Shown here piece by piece: positions 34,022 to 44,297 of a stretch of 52,096 bases of DNA; within the stretch, counting starts at the first letter, position 1, and each line of letters opens with the position of its first letter. The DNA comes from Pseudomonadota bacterium (lineage in GTDB: Bacteria > Pseudomonadota > Gammaproteobacteria > JAKAQQ01), in assembly GCA_021839245.1 (NCBI GenBank), contig JAKCBQ010000009.1, positions 1 through 52,096 on the forward strand. Reading direction: 5' to 3'. The notes beneath the pieces are model-generated. The model did not search any database and had not been told where the DNA came from. It saw only the letters and a program-made list of their open reading frames with translations. The position numbers were made by a program, and so were the translations under genes.

Positions 34022-34197
34022 ATTCTCGCTGCCCCCTTGGCCGTGAATCCAGCCCAACGACTCCTCCTTGCTTTTTTCTCGAGGTTGTGGTACAAGTACA
34101 AATAAACGCTGTGGGGCCGGAGAAATGTATAACAAGGGCCAGAGTACAAGTCGTGGGATAGGGCACAGAATCCCCTTTCACAAGCGGTTGCCGTGAA

Positions 34198-37164
34198 ATG
34201 GCTTTTCTTCTCTGGCGGCGGCGAACACAAGAGAAGAGGCCCAGCGAATCCAACGTCGGTGGAACGGGCGGGAGGGCGAGTCTCGACGAGTACCGTGCCC
34301 TCTTCGAACACAATCCGGAACCCATGCTCATCTACGACCCGGTCGATCTCAAGATCTTGGACGTCAACGATGCCGCTCTCTCTTGTTACGGCTACGACAA
34401 GAAAGAGTTTCTGAGTTTGGGTATTGACGCCTTGAGACCGGCCGAGGAACGCGAGCGACTCAAAAACTTTGTGCGCACCCTGTCGCAGGAAACACCAAGT
34501 CGTAGTGGGCCTTGGAAACACCGTTGTAAGGGCGATCGCGTGTTCGATGCCGAGATCCTGTCAGTCGGCCTTTCTTACAGGCAAAGGCCTGCCCGTCTGG
34601 TGCTGGTTCGGGATGTCAGCGTGGAACTGAAGGAGCGACGGCAGCTCGACCACTTGAGTAAGGCCTATGAGCTTCTGGCGCATTTGCGCTTTCTTTCGTC
34701 ATCGGTGACGGACGAAACGGCCTATCTGACCGAAATCTGCCGGGTCGCCGTCGAGGGTGGTCCGTACGTCCTGTGTTGGATCGGTTACGCGCGCGATGAC
34801 TCTGCCCGCACCATCGAGCCTGTTGCGGTGGCGGGCACGTCTGCCGATTATTTGACAGGAATCACCGTCAGTTGGGATGAAAGTCGGCCCGAGGGCCGCG
34901 GTCCCGCCGGTCGAGCCGTCCGTGAAGGTCACGTGGTCCATGTGCCGGACATTGATCAATGCGTGGAATTTGTCCCCTGGCGTGATCGTGCCCGTTCGCA
35001 CGAATTTCGCTCCTGCTCGTTCTTCCCTTTTTCTGCGCCGCGTCTTCGCGGGGTGCTGTGTCTCTACAGTACGGAGCGGCAACCTTACGACGAGTTCCGA
35101 TTTTCGCTGCTCGAAAAAATTGTGCGTGAACTTGCGACTGGAATCGTTCATCTTCGTACAGACAGAAACCTCCAGGAACTTGATGCCGCGGTGAAACGTC
35201 TGGCGCTTTTGGCGTCTCAAAGCGACGTCCGCGTAACGGTCAAGAACGTCTTACGGGTTGCCGTAGAAACCTTGAGCGCAGACTTTGGTGTCGTTTTGCG
35301 ACACGCGCCGAGCAGTCAACGGGCGACCTTGTTGGCGACGTGGGAGTCGCCGGGAACGAGATTGGGATATGCGTGCGTCCCGGATGAGGATCTGCTTGCC
35401 CGTCTTCTGAAGAACGTCCCACTTGTCTTATACGGCGCAAACGAATTGGACTCCCATTCCCCCACCAGGGATCAGGTCAAAGATCGCTTCTGGATTCATA
35501 AGCCACTTCTTAACCCAAGCGGCGACGCCCTCCTCGGATTTCTCGTGCTCTGTTATGCCGTACGACCAGAGTCTACGGAGACCCTGGTTTCGGGGCTTGA
35601 ACTTTTTGCGTCTCGAATCTCGGCGGAAATCGTTCGCCACGATCTTGAGCGGAGAGAGACCCGAACGGCGTATCTTTTGGAACAGGTGGGCAGCGCCGTC
35701 ATGGCCTGGGACCATGAGAAACGGATCGTCCTGTGGAACAATGGTGCCTCTATGATCTGTGGTTGGTCCAAAGATGAAGTCATGAACAAGAGTCTGGAAC
35801 TCCTGCTTTCCGATTCCCCTGCGCTGCGTAGTCTCATGACGGAGATGGACAGCGAGGGGCGGTGGCACGGTCGCGTGCCCGTGCTGACGAAATCCGGCGA
35901 CGAAAAAGTGATCGATCTAAGCGTTCATGTCGTCACATCTCTGGACGAGGAGTCGCCTCTGACCGTTGCGATCGGGACGGATGTCACAACGCAGGCTCGG
36001 TTGGAGGAACAGCTTCACCACGCCGAACGGCTGGAGGTGGTGGGTCAACTCACCGGAGGAATTGCTCACGATTTCAACAATTATCTCACCGTGATCCTCG
36101 GGAACACTGACCTTTTGATCAGTGAAAATCACAGCGCCGAGAGTGTGCATGAACTTGCGCTCGAGATCCGCCAGGCGGCACGACACGGAGCCGAACTCAC
36201 CAAGCATCTCTTGGCGTTCGCGCGAAGGCAACCGTTGAATCCGAGTGTCCTCAACATCAACACTTTTCTTTCGTCATGCGAGAAACTAATTCGGCAAACC
36301 CTGAGCCCCGATATCGACCTCGAGATCATCCAGGGCGCAGGTCTGTGGGACGTCGTGATCGATCCCGTCCAACTTGAGGCCGCCCTCCTCAACCTCTGTC
36401 TCAACGCCCGTGACGCCATGCCCATGGGGGGGCAATTGACGATCGAATCGACCAACGTTTGGATCGATCGCAACTATGCCGACCAGTACATCGACGTCCA
36501 GCCCGGACAGTACGTCTTGCTCGCGGTGAGCGATACGGGCACCGGCGTGCGGCCTGAGCACCTTCCGAAAATATTCGAGCCATTTTTTACGACGAAAGGG
36601 CCTGGTAAGGGCACGGGGCTTGGTCTCAGCATGGTCTACGGGTTCATCAAACAGTCGCAAGGGCACATCAAGGTTTACTCAGAACCGAATCGGGGAACGA
36701 CTTTCAAAATCTATCTCCCGCGAAGCGGGCCGGCCGAGCAGAGCCGCCCGCAACTCCATGCGTCAGCACGCCCTCTTCCCCTGCAAGCTACGATTCTTGT
36801 CGTGGAAGACAATCCGATGATACGCCGCTTTGTGTGCCTGCAACTCAACGAGTTGGGGTACCGTGTCCTGGAGGCTTCCGACGCCGAGGAAGCGCTCGAG
36901 CAGGCCCGCGATACGACATCGATCGATCTTCTTTTCGTCGACATCGTGATGCCGGGGGGCATGAACGGAAAACAGCTTGCCGAGGTCCTTCGCCGCCGAA
37001 TTCCTGGCCTTCGTGTCCTTTACACCTCCGGATATACCGAAAACGCGATCGTTCATCAGGGCAAGCTCGATCCGGGCACCCACCTTTTGAACAAACCGTA
37101 CACGCGTGCGGACCTTCTCCGGATGATTCGGGCGGTGTTGACGGAACCATCTGCCGATGAATGA
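34198..37164 (+). CDS. Hybrid sensor histidine kinase (PAS-GAF-GAF-PAS-HisKA-HATPase-REC)
   Basis: 988 residues. Domains in order: PAS (about 30-145, [17 protein letters not shown]), GAF (about 155-320, [21 protein letters not shown]), a second GAF-like region (about 330-480), PAS (about 490-605, [23 protein letters not shown]), HisKA with phospho-acceptor His624 in [14 protein letters not shown], HATPase ([39 protein letters not shown]) and a C-terminal receiver with Asp915 (LLFVDIVMP) and Lys in LLNKPY. The HDFNN type commonly ends in its own receiver, as here. No transmembrane segments, so it should sense a cytosolic cue. The last 8 bp overlap the REC-EAL gene, its likely partner. Confidence 0.92.
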   Translation: MAFLLWRRRTQEKRPSESNVGGTGGRASLDEYRALFEHNPEPMLIYDPVDLKILDVNDAALSCYGYDKKEFLSLGIDALRPAEERERLKNFVRTLSQETPSRSGPWKHRCKGDRVFDAEILSVGLSYRQRPARLVLVRDVSVELKERRQLDHLSKAYELLAHLRFLSSSVTDETAYLTEICRVAVEGGPYVLCWIGYARDDSARTIEPVAVAGTSADYLTGITVSWDESRPEGRGPAGRAVREGHVVHVPDIDQCVEFVPWRDRARSHEFRSCSFFPFSAPRLRGVLCLYSTERQPYDEFRFSLLEKIVRELATGIVHLRTDRNLQELDAAVKRLALLASQSDVRVTVKNVLRVAVETLSADFGVVLRHAPSSQRATLLATWESPGTRLGYACVPDEDLLARLLKNVPLVLYGANELDSHSPTRDQVKDRFWIHKPLLNPSGDALLGFLVLCYAVRPESTETLVSGLELFASRISAEIVRHDLERRETRTAYLLEQVGSAVMAWDHEKRIVLWNNGASMICGWSKDEVMNKSLELLLSDSPALRSLMTEMDSEGRWHGRVPVLTKSGDEKVIDLSVHVVTSLDEESPLTVAIGTDVTTQARLEEQLHHAERLEVVGQLTGGIAHDFNNYLTVILGNTDLLISENHSAESVHELALEIRQAARHGAELTKHLLAFARRQPLNPSVLNINTFLSSCEKLIRQTLSPDIDLEIIQGAGLWDVVIDPVQLEAALLNLCLNARDAMPMGGQLTIESTNVWIDRNYADQYIDVQPGQYVLLAVSDTGTGVRPEHLPKIFEPFFTTKGPGKGTGLGLSMVYGFIKQSQGHIKVYSEPNRGTTFKIYLPRSGPAEQSRPQLHASARPLPLQATILVVEDNPMIRRFVCLQLNELGYRVLEASDAEEALEQARDTTSIDLLFVDIVMPGGMNGKQLAEVLRRRIPGLRVLYTSGYTENAIVHQGKLDPGTHLLNKPYTRADLLRMIRAVLTEPSADE

Positions 37165-38359
37165 GCCGGACGAACACGATCCCCACCGCCTTTTGATTTG
37201 CGACGACGACCCGCAGATCGGCCGGTTCATCGCTCGTGTGGCGCAGGACCTCGGCTACCAGGTGAGGATTGTCGCCGGCGTGGAGGCTCTTGAGATCGAG
37301 TTCGATGCCTGGCAGCCGGTGTGTGTCGTGCTTGATCTCATGATGCCGGGACTGGACGGAATCGAAGCGCTCAAAAGGCTTTCTACGCGGAAGACCAAGC
37401 CCCGTATCGTTCTCAGTTCGGGCGTGGGGGAAAGGATCCTCGATTCGGCCAGGAACACCGCGCTTGCCTACGGGATTCCGAGTATCGCCGTTCTCCCGAA
37501 GCCCTTTACCCTCGAGGATGTTCGGCACGCGCTCGCCCCCGACACGCTTCGCAAGACTCCCGATTCGCCCACATCCGTTCACGAGGCCGCCAGCGAACTG
37601 CGTGCGGACGATCTCAAAGCCGCGATTGACAATCATTGGATTCAGCCGGTCTACCAGCCGAAAATCGATTGTCGGACACAGGCCGTTGTAGGGTTCGAGG
37701 CCTTGGCCCGTTGGCGCTCCCCCGACGGGCGGACAATCATGCCCGTCGACTTCATTCCCCTGGCTATGTCTTCCGGGTTGATTGGCCCGCTGACTGAAGC
37801 CATGGCCCAAACGTCGTTGCGTTGGCTCTCCGAATCGTTTCCAAACGCACCGATGTCTCTGGCTCTCAACACGACCGTCCAGAGTTACGCCACGGGCACA
37901 CTGCGCGAGCAGCTTGCGGCTTACTGCGAGCGCTGGTCGATTCCGCAGGGGCGTGTTGTTCTCGAGTTGACGGAAGGGGAGGGACTGACCGGAGCCCCGG
38001 AAATCATCTCCGAGTTGACGCGTGTCCGCATGCTGGGATTTCAACTTTCGATTGACGATTTTGGTACAGGCTACTCATCGATGCTCGAGCTGGCACGTCT
38101 CCCGTTTACAGAACTGAAGATCGACCAGGCCTTCGTCCGCAACATCACCACATCAAAAGAGTCGCAGGCCATCGTTAAGCTTTCGGTCGAACTGGCCGGC
38201 AAGTTGGGGCTGAGTGTCGTGGCGGAGGGGGTGGAGAATGCTCCAATTTTGGACTATGTGTCCGGCGTCGGCTGCCATTATGCTCAGGGCTACTATATCG
38301 CCCGCCCCATGGAGGGTCCTCAGGCGGCTTCTTGGGCCTGGGAAAGGTTGAGACGTTAA
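37157..38359 (+). CDS. Response regulator with EAL phosphodiesterase output
   Basis: 400 residues. Receiver domain (about 10-125) with acidic pocket ICDDDPQI, phospho-acceptor Asp60 (VVLDLMMPG) and Lys in VLPKPF. EAL domain (about 150-395) with intact catalytic motifs: Glu181 in FEALARW, ALNTTVQS, LELTEGE, IDDFGTGYSS, ELKIDQAF and VVAEGVEN. It is predicted to hydrolyse c-di-GMP under control of phosphorylation. The 8-bp overlap with the hybrid kinase points to that kinase as phosphodonor. It resembles PvrR/RocR-type regulators in layout. Confidence 0.92.
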   Translation: MNEPDEHDPHRLLICDDDPQIGRFIARVAQDLGYQVRIVAGVEALEIEFDAWQPVCVVLDLMMPGLDGIEALKRLSTRKTKPRIVLSSGVGERILDSARNTALAYGIPSIAVLPKPFTLEDVRHALAPDTLRKTPDSPTSVHEAASELRADDLKAAIDNHWIQPVYQPKIDCRTQAVVGFEALARWRSPDGRTIMPVDFIPLAMSSGLIGPLTEAMAQTSLRWLSESFPNAPMSLALNTTVQSYATGTLREQLAAYCERWSIPQGRVVLELTEGEGLTGAPEIISELTRVRMLGFQLSIDDFGTGYSSMLELARLPFTELKIDQAFVRNITTSKESQAIVKLSVELAGKLGLSVVAEGVENAPILDYVSGVGCHYAQGYYIARPMEGPQAASWAWERLRR

Positions 38360-38538
38360 GCCCGCGAGAGCGCACGACGCGCATGGCGATCCTGGGTCTC
38401 TTGTCACAACGGCAACGCCATTCGACGAGATGCGGGCGGCAGATACGGAGACCGAAACGGTTCGGGTCTCTTGGGACCCGTCGCCTCCGAGGCGGCGGGG
38501 AGTGCGGGGAGACGGGACGAGACGGCCGAGGGTGACGT

Positions 38539-38544
38539 TATAAT
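38539..38544 (+). promoter_or_regulatory. Candidate -10 box upstream of tRNA-Val
   Basis: TATAAT followed by GACC, 88 bp before the tRNA. No clear -35 at 17-bp spacing. The same TATAATG context recurs before other genes in this window. Confidence 0.4.
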
Positions 38545-38632
38545 GACCATGCGCTACGCTGACGGGGAAGAGAAGTGTGGGACACACTGCTCCTCATCCC
38601 GGCAGGTGCGCGGATTCGTTCTTGTTCAGCAT

Positions 38633-38707
38633 GGGTCGTTAGCTCAGCGGTAGAGCGCCGCTTTCACACGGCGGAGGTCAGTGGTTCGAGACCACTACGA
38701 CCCACCA
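38633..38707 (+). tRNA. tRNA-Val (anticodon CAC)
   Basis: Cloverleaf by eye: acceptor GGGTCGT pairs fully with ACGACCC (38697-38703); D arm GCTC...GAGC; anticodon arm CCGCT/GGCGG around loop TTCACAC, anticodon CAC reading GUG valine codons; T arm AGTGG-TTCGAGA-CCACT. Discriminator A and an encoded CCA (38705-38707) follow. Single tRNA, not in a cluster. Confidence 0.96.
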
Positions 38708-38850
38708 TTCTGCGGCTGCAGATCGCCTGGCGACAGGAAGCCTTGTATCAAGCCATGCAACCGGACAGAACCACCGCTTGAGGCGGATGTTCCCATGCTG
38801 ATACTCACGTTGTCTCCAGAATCATCCTCAACACACATGCGGCAAGACCT

Positions 38851-40071
38851 ATGACGGTTCTTTTTTTCTGCGTACTTGTGGCGTTTCTCGGCTGGTGGGG
38901 GCTTCTTCTTTGGCCGGCCGAGGCGTGGCGATACAGGGAACATTTCGCGGTCTCTCTTCAAAACGAAGGCGGCACGGCGGATGTGAGCGACATCACCATC
39001 GTCGTTCCGGCGCGAAACGAAGAGGCTGTGATCGCGCGCACATTGGCCGCATTGCATGCTCAGGGCACCAATCTGCACGTCGTTGTGCTCGACGATCAAT
39101 CTACCGACGCGACGCTTGAGCGGATCCACGCTTCGGGTGTTCCGGGGCTGAAGGTCCGGCAGGGGAAACCCCTGCCTCCCGGCTGGGTGGGCAAGCTCTG
39201 GGCGCTCGAACAAGGAGTCGCGGAGGCGTCCACGCCGTGGATTTTGCTTCTTGATGCGGACATCGAACTGGCCCCAGGGGTGGTTCCGGCCCTGCGGGCA
39301 AAGGCAGAGAACGAAGATTGGAGTGCGGTCTCCATCATGGCCGCGCCTCACCTTGAAACACGTGCCGAGCGTTGTTTCTTGACAGCGTTCGTTTATTTTT
39401 TCAAACTTCTCTATCCTTTTTCTCGAGTTCGCCGCCCCCATGTCTCCACTGCGGCCGCGGCCGGTGGTTGCATTCTTCTGCGTCGTGACGCCTTGGTTGC
39501 GCTGGGCGGGTTTGCCCCGATGCGTTCTGCGCTCATCGACGACTGTACGCTGGCGCGGCGACTCAAGGAGCACGGCTACCGTATCTGGCTCGGGACCAGT
39601 CGCGAGGTCCGCAGTCTGCGCGCTCAGGACACACACTCCGTCGCTCGCATGGTGATGCGCACCGCGTACACTCAACTTCACTGCTCGCCGCTCTTTCTTG
39701 CGGTGACCACCCTCATGATGGTCGTTTTTTTCGCTGTTCCTTGGGTTGGCCTCCTTGTGGGTGATGAGACCATCCGCATCATGTCCGCCTTGGCCCTGAT
39801 CGCCATGATGGCGAGTTACCTTCCCACCCTGCACTACTACCGTCAGCCGCTGTGGCGCGTCATCCTTTTGACCCCTGTCTCGCTGATCTACCTCTTTTGG
39901 ACATGGGGTTCCGCTCTTCGCGCTGTCCGCGGAGTGCGCTCGGAATGGAAAGGTCGGCGCTATCTTCAGGAAAATTTCGGAGAAAGCCTCGAACCGTCTG
40001 TCGCCGCCCCCGATCGGCCGGGAATGGGGTCGTATAATGACCGCTCGCACAAACAGAATGGTGGGCAATGA
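38851..40071 (+). CDS. HpnB-like family 2 glycosyltransferase
   Basis: 406 residues. One N-terminal TM helix, a GT-A glycosyltransferase domain (ITIVVPARNEEAVI, VVVLDDQSTDAT, LLLDADIELAPG), and C-terminal TM helices. PLPPGWVGKLWAL, AAAAGGCILLRRDAL, ALIDDCTLARRLK and RTAYTQLHCSPLFL match the hopene-associated glycosyltransferase HpnB closely. No other hopanoid gene is in the window; the start of an arn operon is the context, so the substrate could be a lipid carrier or hopanoid. The stop overlaps the arnT start as ATGA. Likely first gene of this operon; the 143 bp after the tRNA may hold its promoter. Confidence 0.85.
   Translation: MTVLFFCVLVAFLGWWGLLLWPAEAWRYREHFAVSLQNEGGTADVSDITIVVPARNEEAVIARTLAALHAQGTNLHVVVLDDQSTDATLERIHASGVPGLKVRQGKPLPPGWVGKLWALEQGVAEASTPWILLLDADIELAPGVVPALRAKAENEDWSAVSIMAAPHLETRAERCFLTAFVYFFKLLYPFSRVRRPHVSTAAAAGGCILLRRDALVALGGFAPMRSALIDDCTLARRLKEHGYRIWLGTSREVRSLRAQDTHSVARMVMRTAYTQLHCSPLFLAVTTLMMVVFFAVPWVGLLVGDETIRIMSALALIAMMASYLPTLHYYRQPLWRVILLTPVSLIYLFWTWGSALRAVRGVRSEWKGRRYLQENFGESLEPSVAAPDRPGMGSYNDRSHKQNGGQ
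40033..40038 (+). promoter_or_regulatory. Candidate internal -10 box before arnT
   Basis: TATAAT followed by GACC inside the 3' end of the HpnB-like gene, 29 bp before the arnT ATG. There is no matching -35. It could give an internal transcript for the arn genes. Confidence 0.3.
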
Positions 40072-41753
40072 ACGAACGTTGGCGCCGCATCCGACCCTTC
40101 GTTTTTTTAATTCTGTTCGCCGCCGCTTGGTTCGGTAATCTGAACTATCGGTCTCTTTTCCAGACGGACGAAGGCCGTTACGCGGAGATCCCTCGCGAAA
40201 TGGTCGTCACAGGCCGCTGGCTGACCCCGCGTCTTGACGGCTTGCGCTATTTCGAGAAACCCCCCCTCCAGTACTGGGCGACCGCTGTGTCATTCACTTT
40301 GTTCGGCTTCCACAACTGGAGCGCCCGGCTTTGGTCCGCGCTGTGCGGATTTGCCTGCATTCTTCTTGTGTTTGTCACGGGTCGGCGGCTCTGGGGGGAG
40401 CGTGTCGGATGGCTCTCGGCGTTGGCAACCGCGAGCAGTCTTTACGTGGTCTTCATGGGCCATTTCAACACGCTCGACATGTCTCTCACGTTTTTTCTGG
40501 CGCTCAGTCTGTGTGCGTTCTTGATTGCCCAGACCCACGACGAGAAAACCCCGGCGCATCGCTACTGGACGTACGTGGCTTGGGGAGCCTCGGCCTGCGC
40601 TCTCATGACGAAAGGGCTCATCGGGATTGTTTTCCCCGCGGGAACTCTCTTTTTGTACATGTTGATGACGTGGGATTGGTCTTGGCTCAAACGGCTGCAT
40701 TGGTGGGGTGGGATGGCCGTGTTCCTTCTCATCGGGGCGCCCTGGTTTGTTTGGATTTCGATTCGTAACCCTCAATTCCCCTACTATTTTTTCATTTACC
40801 AGCATTTCGTTCGTTATCTGACGCCCGCGGCCCATCGCACGGGACCTGTTTATTATTTCGTTCTCCTCCTCGCCGCTGCGGTTTTGCCGTGGTTGGTCGA
40901 ATCTGCCAAGGTCTTGAGTTCGGGTTGGCGCCGCTCTAACCCGGAGAAGGATGGGCTCGATGCCGTTCGCGTTCTTTGGATCTACGTTGGCTTCATTGTT
41001 CTCTTTTTCTCGTTCTCTCAGTCAAAACTTCCCAGCTACATACTCCCGGTCATGCCTGCCATGGGTCTTTTGCTGGGGCGTGAGTTGGCCCGGGAAGGAC
41101 GACGTGAGCTTCGCTGGCCGATCGTCATCAGCCTTCTGGTGGGGTTGGGTCTTGTCGTTATGTCTCTGGCGCTTCCCTACTATCCCGTCCGCCCCGATTT
41201 GACGCGTTACTACAGGACGGTAGCGGTCTGGCTTGCCGCCGGCGGAATGACGATCATTGTGGCTGCAGTGCTGGCCTTGCGTGAGCGCCAAAAAGAGCGA
41301 TGGACCACGACGGTAGCGGTGCTCGCCGTCGGATGGCTTCTCTTCGGGCAGGTCATCATCACCGGCGCCCAGGCGTTGGCACCCATTTATTCCACCCAAT
41401 CCTTTGCCCGTCGCCTCCAGCCTTGGAACAAACCGGACGTACCCTTCTACACAGTGGAAACGTATCAGCAGTCGCTGCCGTTCTATCTTCGACGGAGCCT
41501 GACCTTGGTGGCATATCAGGGCGAGCTCCACTTTGGCCTCGTTTTGGCGCGTGAACATGGGCGGCTCGGCCCCTCTCGTTACATTCCCAGTCTCAAGGCG
41601 TTTCGCCCGGTCTGGGATCGAGACCGCCAGGCGGTCATGATTCTTAAGCCTTTTCTCTACCGGAAACTCAAAAGAGAAGGCTGGCCGATGCATCTCGTGG
41701 ACATCTCGCCGCGGCGCTACGCGGTGGCTCGCAGGGCGGAAGCAGGGGCATGA
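40068..41753 (+). CDS. arnT: Undecaprenyl phosphate-alpha-L-Ara4N transferase, ArnT-like
   Basis: 561 residues with about 12 TM helices; GT-C (PMT/GT83) fold. It transfers 4-amino-4-deoxy-L-arabinose from undecaprenyl phosphate to lipid A on the periplasmic side, lowering negative surface charge and raising resistance to cationic peptides. Signature elements are the first periplasmic loop DEGRYAEIPREMVVTGRWLTPRL with the catalytic Asp/Glu, YFEKPPLQYW and SQSKLPSYILPVMPA. Overlaps the upstream gene and the downstream small transporter as ATGA. Specificity is inferred from the complete arn context; the fold alone would allow other sugars. Confidence 0.9.
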   Translation: MNERWRRIRPFVFLILFAAAWFGNLNYRSLFQTDEGRYAEIPREMVVTGRWLTPRLDGLRYFEKPPLQYWATAVSFTLFGFHNWSARLWSALCGFACILLVFVTGRRLWGERVGWLSALATASSLYVVFMGHFNTLDMSLTFFLALSLCAFLIAQTHDEKTPAHRYWTYVAWGASACALMTKGLIGIVFPAGTLFLYMLMTWDWSWLKRLHWWGGMAVFLLIGAPWFVWISIRNPQFPYYFFIYQHFVRYLTPAAHRTGPVYYFVLLLAAAVLPWLVESAKVLSSGWRRSNPEKDGLDAVRVLWIYVGFIVLFFSFSQSKLPSYILPVMPAMGLLLGRELAREGRRELRWPIVISLLVGLGLVVMSLALPYYPVRPDLTRYYRTVAVWLAAGGMTIIVAAVLALRERQKERWTTTVAVLAVGWLLFGQVIITGAQALAPIYSTQSFARRLQPWNKPDVPFYTVETYQQSLPFYLRRSLTLVAYQGELHFGLVLAREHGRLGPSRYIPSLKAFRPVWDRDRQAVMILKPFLYRKLKREGWPMHLVDISPRRYAVARRAEAGA

Positions 41754-42127
41754 AGCCCATTGCCTGGGCTTGTATCCTGAGCGGCGTCACACTCAACGCC
41801 GTAGCCCAGATCCTTCTCAAAATGGCTGTCTCGCAACGCGGAGCGATCGCCCTCCGCCCGCGCGCACTCCTCCAAACCGGCTACCATCTCGTCCAAAATC
41901 CTTGGTTGTTGGCCGGCCTCGCTTGCTACGTTGTCAGCTTGGCCGTTTGGTTGATCGCGCTCTCACGAGTCAGCGTCAACGTGGCCTATCCCATGCTTTC
42001 TCTGGGTTACGTCATGACCGCTGTTTTGGCCTGGATTTTTTTTGGTGAGCGCCTGAGTCTTGTCCAGATCCTTGGGATCGGTGTGATCATTCTCGGGGTC
42101 TACCTCCTCACGAGAACATCGGCATGA
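41750..42127 (+). CDS. ArnE/ArnF-like small multidrug-type flippase subunit
   Basis: 125 residues, four TM helices of the SMR/EamA-like type (AWACILSGVTLNAVAQILLKMA, WLLAGLACYVVSLAVWLIALS, VAYPMLSLGYVMTAVLAWIFFGERLS, ILGIGVIILGVYLLT). In enterobacteria ArnE and ArnF form a heterodimer that flips undecaprenyl-phosphate-Ara4N across the inner membrane; here only one such gene is present, so a homodimer is likely. ATGA overlaps on both sides tie it to arnT and arnB. Confidence 0.85.
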   Translation: MKPIAWACILSGVTLNAVAQILLKMAVSQRGAIALRPRALLQTGYHLVQNPWLLAGLACYVVSLAVWLIALSRVSVNVAYPMLSLGYVMTAVLAWIFFGERLSLVQILGIGVIILGVYLLTRTSA

Positions 42128-43275
42128 GTCAGCCCCCCTTTCTGCCGTTCACCCGCCCCAGCATCGACGACGCCACCATCGAAGCCGTCGCTTCCGTCCT
42201 CCGGAGCGGTTGGGTGACGAGTGGCCCCGAAGTGCGACGTTTTGAAGAGGAACTCGAAGCCTATCTCGGCGGCGAGCGCCGCGTCCGTGTGTTTGCTCAC
42301 GCCACGGGGGCCCTTGAAGAGGTGTTGCGTGCGCTTGGGATCGGCCCGGGCGACGAAGTGATCGTCCCGGCCATGACTTTTGCCGCGACCGCCAATGTGG
42401 TTCGCCGTGTCGGGGCCCGGGTGGTCTTTGCCGATGTCGGTCTCTCCACCCGCAACATGGATCTCGATCATGTTGCACGCCTCCTGGGCCCGCGGACGCG
42501 AGCCATCATGCCGGTTCACTTTGCCGGTCTCCCCGTCGATATGGATCGCCTTTACGCGCTGGCGCGATCCGCCGGCGTACGGGTTGTGGAAGATGCCGCT
42601 CACGCGATCGGGGCACGCTGGCACGGACAGCGGATCGGCAGTTTTGGCGATGTCGTGGTGTTTAGTTTCCACGCCAACAAGAACCTCACATCGATCGAGG
42701 GGGGGGCGGTCTCGGTCTCGTCCGCGGACACGGCTCTTGTCGAACGTCTTGAGCGGCTGCGTTTCCATGGGTTGTGCAAGGAACCGGACGGGAGCTACGA
42801 CATCGAGTGTGTGGCCAGCAAACACAACATGAGTGATGTTTGCGCTTCCATCGGACGCCAGCAGTTGCGTCATCTTGATCGCTGGAACACTCTGCGCCGA
42901 AATCTTGCCGCGCATTATTTCACGCACCTCGAATCAAGTCCGTTGGCGCCTGGCCTTCCCGAACGTGGGGATGAAGGGCACGCCTGGCATCTTTTCAGCC
43001 TGCTCGTTCCGTTTGCTCAATACGGGACGGATCGGGCACGATTCCATGCGGCGATGCACGCTCAAGGGATTGGAGTGGGAACGCATTATCCTGCGTTGCC
43101 CGATACCACCCTTTACGGGGTGGAGATCCCCGCCGGGGATTGTCCGAACGCCCGGACGATCGGTCGTCAGACCGTGACACTTCCTCTTTTTCCCGCCATG
43201 ACGGTGCAGGATGTGAAGCGCGTTTGTTCCACACTGCATTCGGTCCTGCGGGTTCGGACGACGGCCACGGCATGA
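42124..43275 (+). CDS. arnB: UDP-4-amino-4-deoxy-L-arabinose aminotransferase
   Basis: 383 residues. PLP-dependent DegT/DnrJ/EryC1 aminotransferase that makes UDP-Ara4N from the 4-keto sugar. The PLP Lys186 lies in FSFHANKNLTSIEGGAVS, closely matching E. coli ArnB. Other landmarks are PAMTFAATANVVRRVGA, VEDAAHAIGARW and HFAGLPVDM. Length equals the family norm. ATGA overlap with both neighbours. Confidence 0.94.
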   Translation: MSQPPFLPFTRPSIDDATIEAVASVLRSGWVTSGPEVRRFEEELEAYLGGERRVRVFAHATGALEEVLRALGIGPGDEVIVPAMTFAATANVVRRVGARVVFADVGLSTRNMDLDHVARLLGPRTRAIMPVHFAGLPVDMDRLYALARSAGVRVVEDAAHAIGARWHGQRIGSFGDVVVFSFHANKNLTSIEGGAVSVSSADTALVERLERLRFHGLCKEPDGSYDIECVASKHNMSDVCASIGRQQLRHLDRWNTLRRNLAAHYFTHLESSPLAPGLPERGDEGHAWHLFSLLVPFAQYGTDRARFHAAMHAQGIGVGTHYPALPDTTLYGVEIPAGDCPNARTIGRQTVTLPLFPAMTVQDVKRVCSTLHSVLRVRTTATA

Positions 43276-44297
43276 GCGCAACGGATTCCCAAACGGCCGC
43301 GGTCGACGTTTCGGTCGTCGTCCCCATTTACAACGAGGAGGAGGGCCTCGCGGCGCTCTTTGCTCGACTGTACGCCGCACTCGATGCTCTTGGACGTCCG
43401 TACGAGGTGGTGTTGGTGGACGACGGAAGCCGTGACCGATCGCCTGCGCTTTTGCGCGAGCAGTTCGAGCGGCGCCCGGGCGTGACCCGGGTGGTTTTCC
43501 TACAGTCCAACTTCGGCCAGCACGCGGCCATTCTGGCCGGCTTTGCCCAAGCCCGGGGCCGCAAGATCATTACGCTCGACGCCGATCTTCAAAATCCCCC
43601 GGAAGAAATCGCCCGCGTTGTGGCCGCCATGGACGAAGGGTACGATTACGTCGGCACGATCCGTGTCCGCAGACGTGATCGGGTTTGGCGGCGCCTGGCC
43701 TCACGTCTGATGAACGCTCTTCGAGAGCGCATCACCCGCGTCCACATGACCGATCAAGGATGCATGTTGCGCGGGTACAGCCACGCCGTCGTCTCCGCCA
43801 TCAACAAGAGTCAAGAAATCAACACGTTTTTGCCTGCGTTAGGGTACCTTTATGCGGCGCGACCGACCGAGATTCGAGTGACGCACGAGGAGAGACACCA
43901 CGGACGTTCGAAGTATTCGTTCTACCGTCTGCTCCGTCTCAATTTCGATCTCATCACCGGTTTTTCGGTCGTCCCCCTTCAAATTCTTGGGCTTCTTGGA
44001 ATCCTTCTGTCGTTGAGTTCCGGTGTTCTGGTTCTCTATCTTGCGGTGCAGCGGATTTTCTTCGGCCCGCAAGTCCAGGGTGTCTTTACCCTCTTTGGAA
44101 TCGTGTTTTTTCTCATCGGGGTCCTGTTGTTCGGGATCGGCCTTCTGGGTGAATATATTGGCCGAATCTACCAGCAGGTGCAGCGCCGCCCGCGCTACCT
44201 CGTCGCCGCCGTGCTTGAAACGACGCCCTCCCAGGAGGGTTCAGAGAACGCTTCGGTGTCCTTGGTGCGTGAGCGGACGACGGCTTCCGGGTCATGA
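43272..44297 (+). CDS. arnC: Undecaprenyl-phosphate 4-deoxy-4-formamido-L-arabinose transferase
   Basis: 341 residues. GT2 enzyme attaching formylated Ara4N to undecaprenyl phosphate on the cytoplasmic face. GT-A motifs are VVPIYNEEEGL, VVLVDDGSRDRS, LDADLQNPPEE; then TDQGCMLRGYSHAVV and HHGRSKYSFYRLLRLNFDLITGFS before two C-terminal TM helices. The ATG at 43272 overlaps the arnB stop as ATGA; a longer open frame lies inside arnB and is not used. Confidence 0.93.
   Translation: MSATDSQTAAVDVSVVVPIYNEEEGLAALFARLYAALDALGRPYEVVLVDDGSRDRSPALLREQFERRPGVTRVVFLQSNFGQHAAILAGFAQARGRKIITLDADLQNPPEEIARVVAAMDEGYDYVGTIRVRRRDRVWRRLASRLMNALRERITRVHMTDQGCMLRGYSHAVVSAINKSQEINTFLPALGYLYAARPTEIRVTHEERHHGRSKYSFYRLLRLNFDLITGFSVVPLQILGLLGILLSLSSGVLVLYLAVQRIFFGPQVQGVFTLFGIVFFLIGVLLFGIGLLGEYIGRIYQQVQRRPRYLVAAVLETTPSQEGSENASVSLVRERTTASGS

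Noticed and set aside
34090-34151. Repeated GTACAAGT before the hybrid kinase gene (34090-34097, 34144-34151)
   Set aside because: 8-bp repeat without further symmetry or third copy; too short to support a regulatory call.
36845-38044. 399-codon minus-strand frame opposite the REC-EAL gene
   Set aside because: No recognisable motif, while the plus strand has every REC and EAL catalytic residue.
38394-38473. 10-bp direct repeat GGGTCTCTTG, 70 bp apart, upstream of tRNA-Val
   Set aside because: Only two short copies and no att-site or integrase nearby; likely chance.
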